Part shown: positions 43,478 through 51,877 of the stretch, in pieces | Position numbering within the stretch: position 1 is the stretch's first letter | Layout: each line of letters opens with the position of its first letter | DNA from: DDH964 sp963763205 | Lineage (GTDB): Bacteria; Desulfobacterota; Desulfuromonadia; Desulfuromonadales; DDH964 | DNA: 64,000 nt | Reading direction: 5' to 3' | Assembly: GCA_963763205.1 (NCBI GenBank) | Contig: CAVXNQ010000021.1 | Coordinates: 248,001-312,000, forward strand | Position numbers and translations under genes: made by a program | The notes under the pieces: generated by a model | Database searches by the model: none | Seen by the model: the letters and a program-made list of their open reading frames with translations, nothing else | What the model was told of the DNA's origin: nothing

Positions 43478-45257
43478 ATGGAAAAAACCATCCTTTCAGG
43501 CAACGAAGCGATCGCCCGCGGCGCCTTCGAAGCCGGAGTCCGGGTCGCCTCGGCCTACCCGGGTACGCCGAGCACCGAGATCCTGGAAAATGTCGTCAAC
43601 TATCCCAGCATCGACGCCTCCTGGGCGCCCAACGAAAAGGTCGCCCTGGAAGTCGGTATCGGCGCCAGCTTCGGCGGGGCGCGGGCGCTGGTCACCATGA
43701 AGCATGTCGGTGTGAACGTGGCCGCCGACCCGCTCTTCACCTTCTCCTATACCGGGGTGCGCGGCGGCCTGGTGCTGGTGACCGCCGACGACCCCGAGAT
43801 GCATTCGTCGCAGAACGAACAGGACAACCGCAATTACGCCAAGTTCGCCAAAGTGCCGATGCTCGAGCCCGCCGATTCCCAGGAATGCAAGGACTTCACC
43901 CGGCTGGCCCTGGAGATTTCCGAGCAGTACGACACGCCGGTCATGCTGCGCACCACGACGCGGATTTCCCACAGCAAGTCGCTGGTCGTTCTCGGCGAGC
44001 CGGTCAGCGGCCTGCCCGAACCGCGCCTGGAGCGCAACGCCGCCAAGTTGGTGATGCTCCCCGGCAACGCCCGCAAGCGCCATCCGCTGGTCGAGGAGCG
44101 GCTGGTGAAGCTGGCCGCGGCCGGGACGAGTCTGCCTTGCAACCGCCTGGAGATGCGCGATCCGCAGGTCGGCATCATCACCTCCGGGGTCTGCTACAAC
44201 TATGTCCGCGAGGTTCTCCCGAACGCCTCGACGCTCAAGCTCGGCCTTATCCACCCTCTGCCCAAGGAGCTGATCCGCGATTTCGCCGCCAGGGTCGAGA
44301 CCCTGCTGATCGTCGAAGAGCTCGATCCCTTCATCGAGGAACAGGTCAAGGCGATGGGCATCGCCTGCCGGGGGAAGGACACTTTTCTCCCTCTGCGGGG
44401 AGCTCACGCCGGGCATTCTGCGCGCCGCCCTTGCTCCCCTGGGCCTGACTGCGGTGCCGGTCGCCGGCCCGGAAACGGGTCTTCCCGAGCTGCCGCCGCG
44501 GCCGCCCAACATGTGCCCCGGCTGCCCGCACCGCGGGGTTTTCTTCGCTCTTAACCAGCTTAAGGCCTACGTCACCGGCGACATCGGCTGCTACACCCTC
44601 GGCTTCATGCCGCCGCTCTCGGCGATGGATACCTGCGTCTGCATGGGGGCCAGCATCGGCAACGCCACGGGCGTGGTCAAGGTGGTGCCGGAGGCGGAGA
44701 AGCGCCAGGTGGTGGCGGTCATCGGCGATTCGACCTTCCTCCACACCGGCATCAACGGCCTGATGGACATGGTCTACAACCAGGCGCCGGCGACCCTGAT
44801 CATTCTCGACAACCGCATCACCGCCATGACCGGCCGCCAGGACAACCCGGCTTCCGGCTTCACCCTGATGGATCAGGGCGCGCCGCAGGTCGATTTCGTC
44901 CAGCTTTGCCAGGCGCTGGGCGTAAAACATGTGCGCACCGTCAATCCCTTCGACCTGGCCGAGACCAAGGCGGTGATCGCCGAGGAAATGGCGCGCCCGG
45001 AGCCGTCGGTGGTGATCACCGACAAGCCCTGCGTCCTGGTCAAACGCGCCGGCGTCTTTGAGCGCGGTCCTCTGCTCGAGGTGACGGAGGAAAATTGCAC
45101 CGGCTGCCGGGCCTGTCTGCGCATCGGCTGTCCGGCGATCATCTGGAAGCCCGGGGAGGGGAAGAAGGGGGTCGCCCAGATCGATCCGCTGCTCTGCACC
45201 GGCTGCGACGTCTGCCGGCAGCTCTGTCGTTTCGATGCCATCGGGAGGGCCCAATGA
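43478..45257 (+). CDS. iorA: Indolepyruvate:ferredoxin oxidoreductase, alpha subunit, one extra base
   Basis: The large TPP-dependent subunit that oxidises aryl pyruvates from aromatic amino acids to aryl-acetyl-CoA with ferredoxin as acceptor. The pyrimidine-binding half (GNEAIARGAFEAGVRVASAYPGTPS...) is open from 43478 to 44554. The TPP-binding half (MCPGCPHRGVFFAL, GDSTFLHTGINGLMD, ILDNRITAMTGRQDNP) and a ferredoxin domain (CTGCRACLRIGCP, CTGCDVCRQLC) are open from 44454 to 45257. Removing one T from the four-T run 44383-44386 gives DTFSLCGELTPGILRAAL and one protein of about 592 residues. ATG 43478 follows GAAGGACC. Its stop overlaps the iorB start. Confidence 0.94.
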
Positions 45258-45832
45258 TGAACGAGATTACCAACATCCTGTTGGTCGGCGTCGGCGGCCA
45301 GGGGATCCTGCTCGCCTCGGAAATTCTCGCCGAGACCTGCATGCTCGCCGGCTTCGACGTCAAGAAAAGCGAAATCCACGGCATGTCCCAGCGCGGCGGC
45401 AGCGTCGTCTCCCACGTCCGTTTCGGCAAGGAGGTCTTTTCGCCGATCGTGCCGGAAGGGGAGGGGGACGTCCTGTTCGGCTTCGAACTGATGGAGACCT
45501 GCCGGGCCCTCCCGCTTTTGCGTCCCGGCGCCCGGGTCATCGCCAACGACCTGCAGATCCCGCCGCCGGCGGTTCTCTCAGGAGCGCAGGTCTACCCGCA
45601 GGATTTGCCGGAAACCATCGGCAGCCGCTTTCCGGATTTCCTGCTGGTCGACGGCCAGCATCTGGCGGAGCAGGCCGGCAATCCCCGCACCGCCAATACC
45701 GTCCTGCTTGGTGCGGTCTCCAAGCGGCTCGCCATCGGCGCTGAATTTTGGCAACAGGCCCTGGAAAAGATGGTGCCGAAACGGTTTCTGGAAGAGAATC
45801 TCAAGGCCTTCGCCCTGGGACGGGAGTGCTGA
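45254..45832 (+). CDS. iorB: Indolepyruvate:ferredoxin oxidoreductase, beta subunit
   Basis: A 192-residue gamma-type subunit: NILLVGVGGQGILLASEILAE at the start, KSEIHGMSQRGGSVVSHVRFG and the C-terminal NTVLLGAVSKRLAIGAEFW segment are characteristic. ATG 45254 overlaps the iorA stop (ATGATG with TGA), so translation is coupled and the two subunits are made together. The phenylacetate-CoA ligase gene follows 18 bases downstream. Confidence 0.95.
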   Translation: MMNEITNILLVGVGGQGILLASEILAETCMLAGFDVKKSEIHGMSQRGGSVVSHVRFGKEVFSPIVPEGEGDVLFGFELMETCRALPLLRPGARVIANDLQIPPPAVLSGAQVYPQDLPETIGSRFPDFLLVDGQHLAEQAGNPRTANTVLLGAVSKRLAIGAEFWQQALEKMVPKRFLEENLKAFALGREC

Positions 45833-45850
45833 AACGGAAAGGGGTCAACG

Positions 45851-47158
45851 ATGATCTGGAATGACGAGTTCGAAACCCTGCCGCGGGAGGCGCTGGAGTC
45901 CCTGCAGCTCAAGCGGCTCAGGCAGACCGTGGAACGGGTGAACGTCACCGTGCCGTTTTACCGCGAGAGCTTCCGCAAGGCCGGGGTCCGCCCCGACCAG
46001 ATCCGCACCCTCGACGATCTGCGCCGCTTGCCCTTCACCCTCAAACAGGACATGCGCGACAACTACCCCTACGGGCTGTTCGCCGTCCCCCTCGAACAGA
46101 TCGTTCGCATCCATGCTTCTTCGGGGACGACCGGCAAGCCGACGGTGGTCGGCTACACCCGCCGCGACATCGAGACCTGGGCGGAGCTGATGGCCCGCTC
46201 CTTCGTCGCCGCCGGTGCCCACCGCGGCGACGTGATCCACAACGCCTACGGATACGGCCTGTTCACCGGCGGCCTCGGCGCCCATTACGGCGCCGAAAAG
46301 CTTGGTGCCTCGGTCATCCCCATGTCCGGGGGGAATACCAAGAAGCAGATCATGATCATGCAGGACTTCGGCTCCACGGTCCTGACCTGTACCCCTTCCT
46401 ACAGCCTCTACCTGGCCGAAGCCGCAGCGGAAGAAGGCATCGACATCCGCAAGCTGAAACTGCGGATCGGCATTTTCGGCGCCGAGCCGTGGAGCGAATC
46501 GATTCGCCGGGAGATCGAAGAGAAGCTCGGCATCAAGGCGATCGACATCTACGGCCTCTCCGAAATCCTCGGTCCCGGGGTGGGGATCGAGTGCATCGAG
46601 GCCCAGCATGGCCTGCACATCTGGGAAGATCATTTCATCCCCGAAATCATCGATCCGGAGACCGGCGAGGTGCTGCCGGTCGGGGAACGGGGCGAACTGG
46701 TGATCACCACAATCACCAAGGAGGGGATCCCGATGCTGCGCTACCGGACCCGGGACATCACCCGCTTGATCCCGGAGCCGTGCCTTTGCGGACGGACCCA
46801 TCTGCGCCTGGAGCGGATGAGCGGTCGCAGCGACGACATGCTGATCATCCGCGGCGTCAACGTCTTCCCCTCGCAGATCGAAAGCGTGCTGATGACCATC
46901 GAGGGGATCGAGCCCCACTACCAGCTGATCGTGGATCGCGAAGAAAATCTCGATACCCTCGAGGTCCAGGTCGAGGTCAACGAGCAGACCTTCTCCGACG
47001 AAGTCAAGGTGCTGCAGGATTTGTCCGGAAGCATTCGCAAGGAAATCAAAGATTTGCTTGGTATTACCTGCAAGGTGCGGCTGGTCGAGCCGAAAACGAT
47101 CGCGCGCAGCGAAGGCAAAGCCAAGCGCGTTATCGACAAGCGTCCGCCCCAGAATTGA
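45851..47158 (+). CDS. paaK: Phenylacetate-CoA ligase, copy 1
   Basis: A 435-residue AMP-forming ligase. The phosphate-binding loop reads IHASSGTTGKPTVVGYTRRD; FGAEPWSESIRREIE and DIYGLSEILGPGVGIEC bind the adenylate; the C-terminal ACL domain has SDDMLIIRGVNVFPSQIE and ends AKRVIDKRPPQN. It either activates aryl acetates or, working in reverse with Ior, makes ATP from aryl-acetyl-CoA. A ribosome site AAAGGGG precedes ATG 45851. It is about as long as, and clearly paralogous to, the ligase at 47635. Confidence 0.93.
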   Translation: MIWNDEFETLPREALESLQLKRLRQTVERVNVTVPFYRESFRKAGVRPDQIRTLDDLRRLPFTLKQDMRDNYPYGLFAVPLEQIVRIHASSGTTGKPTVVGYTRRDIETWAELMARSFVAAGAHRGDVIHNAYGYGLFTGGLGAHYGAEKLGASVIPMSGGNTKKQIMIMQDFGSTVLTCTPSYSLYLAEAAAEEGIDIRKLKLRIGIFGAEPWSESIRREIEEKLGIKAIDIYGLSEILGPGVGIECIEAQHGLHIWEDHFIPEIIDPETGEVLPVGERGELVITTITKEGIPMLRYRTRDITRLIPEPCLCGRTHLRLERMSGRSDDMLIIRGVNVFPSQIESVLMTIEGIEPHYQLIVDREENLDTLEVQVEVNEQTFSDEVKVLQDLSGSIRKEIKDLLGITCKVRLVEPKTIARSEGKAKRVIDKRPPQN

Positions 47159-47187
47159 GTCGATTCCCGTCCGCAAGGAGGCGCTCC

Positions 47188-47619
47188 ATGAAAGTCGAGC
47201 AGATTTCCATCTTCATCGAAAACAAGTCGGGCCGTCTGGCGGAAGTGACCCGAACCCTGGGCGATGCGGGCGTCAACATCCGTGCCCTGTCGCTGGCCGA
47301 TACGTCCGATTTCGGTATCCTGCGGCTGATCGTCGATCGCACCGACCTGGCCAAGAGTGCGCTCAAGGCGCAGGGCTTTACGGTCAACAAGACCGAAGTG
47401 GTGGCGGTCGAGGTGCCGGATCGGCCCAAGGGGCTGTTCGGGATTCTCCATGTGCTCGACCAGGGAGCGGTCAACGTCGAATACATGTATGCCTTCGTGG
47501 AGCGCTGTGGGGAGAATGCGGTGATCATCTTCCGTTTCGACAATCCGGAGGAGGCCATCCGCCTGCTGGTCCAACATGGCTTCACGGTGCTGGAAGGGGA
47601 GCGGGTCTACACCATGTAG
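47188..47619 (+). CDS. Tandem ACT-domain amino-acid-binding protein
   Basis: A 143-residue protein made of two ACT domains: MKVEQISIFIENKSGRLAEV...GVNIRALSLADTSDFGILRLIV, then VPDRPKGLFGILHVLDQGAVNVEYMYAFV...NAVIIFRFDN. Proteins of this type are regularly found between ior and paaK genes and are presumed to sense an aromatic amino acid; the ligand is inferred. ATG 47188 follows AAGGAGG. It lies between the two paaK copies in the operon. Confidence 0.92.
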   Translation: MKVEQISIFIENKSGRLAEVTRTLGDAGVNIRALSLADTSDFGILRLIVDRTDLAKSALKAQGFTVNKTEVVAVEVPDRPKGLFGILHVLDQGAVNVEYMYAFVERCGENAVIIFRFDNPEEAIRLLVQHGFTVLEGERVYTM

Positions 47620-47634
47620 GCCACTAAAAGAGTC

Positions 47635-48984
47635 ATGAACAAATCTCCCATTATCGATCCAGCGACTGACAGGACCCCGCGCATCTGGGATCCGGTGCAT
47701 GAGTGCATGGGCCGCGAAGAGCTGGAACTGCTCCAGATGACCCGCCTGCATGCCACTCTGGAAAGGGTCTATCGCAACGTCCCCTGTTACCGCGCCAAAT
47801 TCGACGCTTTCGGAGTCACTCCCGGCGATCTCCACGCGCTTTCCGATTTGGCAAAATTCCCCTTTACCGACAAGGAAGACCTGCGCCAGAACTATCCCTA
47901 CGGCATGTTCGCGGTGCCGCTGCGAGAGGTGGTGCGGATTCATTCCTCCTCGGGGACGACCGGTAAGCCGACGGTGGTCGGCTACACCCGCTCCGACCTG
48001 CAGACCTGGACCGAGCTGGCGGCCCGCTTCATGACCGCCGCCGGCGTCACCGAAGACGATATCGTCCACATCGCCTTCGGCTATGGCCTGTTCACCGGCG
48101 CCTTCGGTCTCCATTACGGAGCCGAGCGCATCGGGGCGTCGGTCATTCCCATGTCGAGCGGCAACACCGACAAGCAGATCATGATCATGCAGGACTACCG
48201 GTCCAGCGCCCTGGTCTGCACACCCTCCTATGCCCTGACCATCGCCGACCGCATGGAGAAACTGGGTATCGATCCGGCCTCCTTAAACCTGCGCGTCGGC
48301 CTGTTCGGCGCCGAGCCCTGGACCCAGGAGCTGCGGCGTGAAATCGAAACCCGCCTGGGGATCGTAGCCACCGACAACTACGGCCTTTCCGAGGTTATGG
48401 GCCCCGGGGTCGCCGGCGAGTGTTTGTGTCGCTGCGGCATGCACATCTTCGAGGACCATTTCATTCCCGAGATCATCGATCCCGACAGCGGCCGGACCCT
48501 GCCGCCAGGAGAAGTGGGGGAACTGGTGCTTACCTGTATCACCAAGGAAGCCTTTCCGATGATCCGCTACCGCACCCGCGACATCACCCGTCTCGACTAT
48601 GCCCCCTGTGCCTGCGGGCGCACCCAGGTGCGGATGGCCAAGACCATGGGGCGCAGCGACGACATGCTGATCATCAAGGGGGTCAACGTCTTCCCGACCC
48701 AGATCGAGGAAGTGCTGTTTCGGATCGAGGGGTGCGAGCCCCATTACCAACTGGTCATCGATAAGGTCGGGGCCATGGACGTCCTGGAGGTCCAGGTCGA
48801 AGTTAACGAGCGGATTTTCTTCGACGAAATGAAGCGCCAGCGGGCCTTTGTCGATTTCGTGGAAAAGAAACTGGCCTCGGCGCTCGGTGTCGGTGCCAGG
48901 GTCAAATTGGTCGAGCCGTCCTCCATCAAGCGGCACGAGGGAAAGGCCCAGCGGGTCATCGACAAACGTAACCCGTCAATCTGA
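47635..48984 (+). CDS. paaK: Phenylacetate-CoA ligase, copy 2
   Basis: A 449-residue paralogue of the ligase at 45851 with the same motifs: IHSSSGTTGKPTVVGYTRSD, FGAEPWTQELRREIE, DNYGLSEVMGPGVAGEC, SDDMLIIKGVNVFPTQIE and AQRVIDKR. It has a 14-residue N-terminal extension (MNKSPIIDPATDRT). Two copies in one operon suggest different aryl acids (for example phenylacetate and indole- or hydroxyphenyl-acetate). The start is 15 bases after the ACT gene; its ribosome site is weak, so coupling is likely. Last gene of the operon. Confidence 0.93.
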   Translation: MNKSPIIDPATDRTPRIWDPVHECMGREELELLQMTRLHATLERVYRNVPCYRAKFDAFGVTPGDLHALSDLAKFPFTDKEDLRQNYPYGMFAVPLREVVRIHSSSGTTGKPTVVGYTRSDLQTWTELAARFMTAAGVTEDDIVHIAFGYGLFTGAFGLHYGAERIGASVIPMSSGNTDKQIMIMQDYRSSALVCTPSYALTIADRMEKLGIDPASLNLRVGLFGAEPWTQELRREIETRLGIVATDNYGLSEVMGPGVAGECLCRCGMHIFEDHFIPEIIDPDSGRTLPPGEVGELVLTCITKEAFPMIRYRTRDITRLDYAPCACGRTQVRMAKTMGRSDDMLIIKGVNVFPTQIEEVLFRIEGCEPHYQLVIDKVGAMDVLEVQVEVNERIFFDEMKRQRAFVDFVEKKLASALGVGARVKLVEPSSIKRHEGKAQRVIDKRNPSI

Positions 48985-49056
48985 GTTATTTAGTATCCAC
49001 TTGAAATCACAAAGGAAGTTTGATTGTCTTTTCCGAATTCCCGGCGTAGTTTCCAC

Positions 49057-49085
49057 TTGACAATCCAACCCAAATTCCCGATAAT
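49057..49085 (+). promoter_or_regulatory. Promoter of tRNA-Pro
   Basis: TTGACA (49057-49062), 17 bases, GATAAT (49080-49085). The tRNA begins 17 bases beyond the -10 box. Confidence 0.8.
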
Positions 49086-49102
49086 CGCTACTCGTTGACT
49101 GA

Positions 49103-49179
<77 letters not shown>

Positions 49180-49205
49180 TTCAACGACTGGAACGATCAA
49201 GCAGT

Positions 49206-49234
49206 TAGGCCACCCAGAAATGGGTGGCCTATTT
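49206..49234 (+). terminator. Terminator of tRNA-Pro
   Basis: TAGGCCACCC pairs perfectly with GGGTGGCCTA (49222-49231) around a 6-base loop, followed by TTT. Confidence 0.8.
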
Positions 49235-49353
49235 GCGTTAAAGCCTTTTTCATGTATTTCCGGCCTGGGAAAGGCCGGGGCAGGTCGAGCGCAATAAGAA
49301 AATCGTCAGACCGGTGTGCTAAGCTTTGGACTAGTGCATGTCAGGGGTGGGGA

Positions 49354-49437
49354 ATGACTATTGCGTATATCGCCATAATTGGAATTGTCGTTGTCGGGGC
49401 CTTGGGTTTAATCATCCTGTTGAGGAGGTGGTGGTAG
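49354..49437 (+). CDS. Possible 27-residue single-helix membrane peptide
   Basis: ATG 49354 follows AGGGGTGGG. The peptide MTIAYIAIIGIVVVGALGLI continues with a few more hydrophobic residues and ends in RRWW, a classic small membrane protein pattern (hydrophobic helix, positive tail). There is no homology argument, so support rests on the ribosome site and composition alone. Confidence 0.4.
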   Translation: MTIAYIAIIGIVVVGALGLIILLRRWW

Positions 49438-49622
49438 CCCAGGGCGAATCTTTCATCAACTTTTCACGAGTACCAGCACCCGTTGAAAATTCCTTGGAAC
49501 AGGAAGGGGGGTCCGTTACAGGATGTGCCCCCAATTATTCGCCCAGAAAATCCAAGGGTACATAATAATAAAATCACAGAAATCCTCTGAAACTGTGCGA
49601 GGTTGAGAGCGGATTGGAAGTA

Positions 49623-49726
49623 TCGAGACCCGGGGCGGCAACCTCGGGTTTCGACTTTTCAGGGACCCTCGGAACGGCAATTCCGGGAGTCCTTTTTTAA
49701 TTAAACGGAGCGGCAACTCCGGTTAA
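49623..49726 (+). ncRNA. Three adjacent hairpins sharing a CGGCAA loop
   Basis: Hairpin 1 (49623-49654): TCGAGACCCGGGG with CCTCGGGTTTCGA, a 13-bp stem with two G-U pairs. Hairpin 2 (49661-49694): AGGGACCCTCGGAA with TTCCGGGAGTCCTT plus a T run, so it can terminate + strand transcription. Hairpin 3 (49701-49726): TTAAACGGAG with CTCCGGTTAA. All three carry exactly the hexaloop CGGCAA while the stems differ by compensating changes. This points to a structured RNA or protein-binding array. No known family was recognised. The preceding 49438-49622 shows no gene. Confidence 0.55.
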
Positions 49727-49732
49727 CGTTAA

Positions 49733-49981
49733 TTAGGATTCGGGGCCAGTTTTTTTCTTCGAGGACCTCGACTCGAACATCTCAAATTGCACCTCTTGCA
49801 GGGCGGTCATCTCCTCGTGCGGATAACCCGTAATCATATCTTCCAGATCGGAAATACACCTGTCAAGAAGGTAGGAAAGATAGCCCCGAGGGAAACCACC
49901 CTCATCGAGCAGAGCCGATACCCTGTCGAATTGTTCAGCGCTGACCGTGATGGACACCCGTTTTTCCAACACCTTTGCCAT
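49733..49981 (-). CDS. Small ribbon-helix-helix-like protein, function unknown
   Basis: An 82-residue protein behind a good ribosome site (TGAGGAAAAA before ATG 49981). The N-terminus EKRVSITVSAEQFDRVSALLDEGGFPRGYLSYLL has the strand-helix-helix layout of RHH/CopG-type repressors, which would bind DNA as a dimer. The rest is acidic. It stands alone; no toxin gene is adjacent, although the next gene on the other strand is a small orphan. Lower GC than the operons around it. Confidence 0.65.
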   Translation of the reverse strand: MAKVLEKRVSITVSAEQFDRVSALLDEGGFPRGYLSYLLDRCISDLEDMITGYPHEEMTALQEVQFEMFESRSSKKKTGPES

Positions 49982-50264
49982 TTTTTCCTCATTTTTTGGG
50001 GTTCATTGTGCAGCCAATATGCAGCAGTGGTGCAGCAGTTGTTAATCTCTTTTTAAAGGCTTGTAGATTGACCGGCAGCGTGGACACCTGAGACCCCGCA
50101 AAAGAGTGGGGTTGCGTAATTTCGTAATAGTTCCAAGTACGCGAATTTGCAGGCTGAAATGTAGTTGGACGAGGCTTTGATAAAATATTAATAGAAGGGA
50201 GGAACATCCGGGTACCTCCTTCTTTTCTTATTATTGGCCAGACTAAAGGGAAAGGATCAAACAA

Positions 50265-50507
50265 ATGACAAAAGCTGATGTGAGCAAGATTTACGGAAAA
50301 ATCCAGTACGTTAATGCCTTTGCCGATTACAAGGTCGAGGTCGTAAATGCATTCGCCGACTTGAAGGTTGAGGAGGTTAAGGCATTACCCAACGCTCCTG
50401 GTAAATGGCAGATCGTGACCGCGTTCCCGGACTTCAAAATTCAGAAAGTCAATGCTTTCGGTGACTTCAAAATTAAGTATGTAAACGCATTTCCTGGCCC
50501 TGCATAA
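50265..50507 (+). CDS. DUF6150-like beta-repeat protein
   Basis: An 80-residue protein built from five or six copies of an 11-residue unit, V-(N/T)-A-F-x-D-(F/Y/L)-K-(V/I)-x-x: YVNAFADYKVE, VVNAFADLKVE, a degenerate third unit, IVTAFPDFKIQ, KVNAFGDFKIK, YVNAF. This fits the small all-beta DUF6150 ('septoil knot') group, whose function is unknown. ATG 50265 follows AAAGGATCAAACA. No export signal. A strong hairpin follows. Confidence 0.75.
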   Translation: MTKADVSKIYGKIQYVNAFADYKVEVVNAFADLKVEEVKALPNAPGKWQIVTAFPDFKIQKVNAFGDFKIKYVNAFPGPA

Positions 50508-50539
50508 ATACGCAAGTCCACAGGGAAACGAACAGAAAG

Positions 50540-50596
50540 CAGCCCCCGGTGAGAGTCCCCGCCAGCCACTCTGTGGCTGACTCTCTCCGGGGGCTT
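50540..50596. terminator. Large hairpin between convergent genes
   Basis: AGCCCCCGG pairs with CCGGGGGCT, GAGAGTC with GACTCTC and AGCCAC with GTGGCT, stacking into one long hairpin between the DUF6150 gene (+) and the 50624-51049 gene (-). T-rich flanks are weak on both sides, so it may serve both. Confidence 0.65.
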
Positions 50597-50623
50597 CTGT
50601 TCTGGTCGAGGTTGTCCGGGGCC

Positions 50624-51049
50624 TCATGACTCACCACGAGGGCGGCGACCACGACGACCACCGCGGCCAGCTTCAACGGGGGTGGCCCGCACCAACCCAG
50701 GAGAGCGCCAGGGGTGACCCTCGGCGCGGAGCTCAGCGGCAATGCGTTTAACTGCTTCCTTGCGGGGTAGGCCCTGGGAGGTGTAGCGGTCGAAGGAGGC
50801 AGCGACCCGGGAGCGGTTGGCGGCAAGGGTTTCCTGGGCCTTCCGATCGAGAACGGCAGCGGTCGCCTTGGCATGAGCCTGGGCAACGGTGGTCTTGTTC
50901 TTGACGGTGTGAAAGAAGCTGGTGAGGGCTTCGAGGAAGCGGCAGTAATCGTGGACCAGTTCCGAGGGGAGAACAACGGTAACGGAGACTTGACCGTCAT
51001 CGAGGGGCCGGACTTCGAGATGATCGCGGAGGAAGGGCGGCGGGATCAC
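50624..51049 (-). CDS. Uncharacterised 141-residue helical protein
   Basis: Start GTG 51049 sits 5 bases after a perfect GGAGGT, which supports a real gene. The sequence is mostly helical: LPSELVHDYCRFLEALTSFF, then KNKTTVAQAHAKATAAVLDR, SFDRYTSQGLPRKEAVKRIAAEL (a likely helix-turn-helix-like segment), ending in a very basic tail (GRGGRRGRRPRGES) suited to nucleic-acid binding. I do not recognise the family. It lies divergent to the THUMP gene. Confidence 0.65.
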   Translation of the reverse strand: MIPPPFLRDHLEVRPLDDGQVSVTVVLPSELVHDYCRFLEALTSFFHTVKNKTTVAQAHAKATAAVLDRKAQETLAANRSRVAASFDRYTSQGLPRKEAVKRIAAELRAEGHPWRSPGLVRATPVEAGRGGRRGRRPRGES

Positions 51050-51203
51050 AGGGGACCTCCGCCGGGGGTTGCAATAAATGGAAGGTTACATAATATATCT
51101 TATGCGACGTAAAATAATAACGTACGCATTGAACGAGGTTGTCTCTTGCCATAGCGCCCCCTATCGCTAAGCTCTGAGCAGGACGGGACAAGTGGAGGCA
51201 GCC

Positions 51204-51743
51204 ATGTGGGAGTTCAACCTCGTTGTTACCATGGATCGTGAGGGGCGTTTCGGGGCGATGCTGAAGGAGCTCGCTCTCTACGGCGAATTCCGCCGGACCG
51301 AGTTCTTCGGCGTGGTGCTGGGCCGAGTCCAGAAGCCCGAGGCCTTTTTGGAGACGGTTCTGGAAAAACGCGGGAAGCAGCTCACTGCATTTCAGGATGT
51401 CGGCCGGGTCATCCCGCTGGACCAGGTCTTCACCTTCCGCCCGGAAAACTTCGTGGAACTTGTCGGTGCGGCGATCCGCCCCTATCTCCCCCGACTGGCC
51501 GGCAAGAGACACTACGTTCGGCTTGAGCGGCGCGGCTTCAAGGGCGTGATCGTCTCCCCCGAGGCCGAACAGGCCCTGGATCACTTGATTGCCGAAGAGC
51601 TGACCAGCCAGGGAGTCGTGGCACCGGTTGACTTCGAACACCCTGACGCCGTGGTGGTGGTCGAGACCATCGGTGATCGCTGCGGCGTCGGAATGCTCAC
51701 CCGCGAGATGATGGACCGTTATCCCTTTGTGCGCGTGGCGTGA
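51204..51743 (+). CDS. Stand-alone THUMP-domain protein
   Basis: A 179-residue protein matching the THUMP RNA-binding fold: MWEFNLVVTMDREGRFGAML at the start, LDQVFTFRPENFVELVGAAI in the middle, YVRLERRGFKGVIVSPEAEQALDHLI and ADVVVVETIGDRCGVGML-like DAVVVVETIGDRCGVGML at the end. No methyltransferase, deaminase or sulfurtransferase domain is attached, so it may act as a tRNA-binding adaptor (as Tan1 does). ATG 51204 follows GTGGAGGC; GTG 51192 is an alternative. Confidence 0.78.
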   Translation: MWEFNLVVTMDREGRFGAMLKELALYGEFRRTEFFGVVLGRVQKPEAFLETVLEKRGKQLTAFQDVGRVIPLDQVFTFRPENFVELVGAAIRPYLPRLAGKRHYVRLERRGFKGVIVSPEAEQALDHLIAEELTSQGVVAPVDFEHPDAVVVVETIGDRCGVGMLTREMMDRYPFVRVA

Positions 51744-51877
51744 GACCAGGGCCATGGCTGTACGGGAAATGGTGAATTCGGGACCTCAGAAATTACTTTA
51801 GGTATTTAAAATGTCAAGTAAATACAATCGGATAAACTAAATTGGCAGAAAACGCATGATGGTTTGGCGAGGCTGAA

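Noticed and set aside
49594..50264. CRISPR-like spacing of the CGGCAA hairpins
   Set aside because: Three units of different stem sequence, no direct repeat of constant length and no cas genes.
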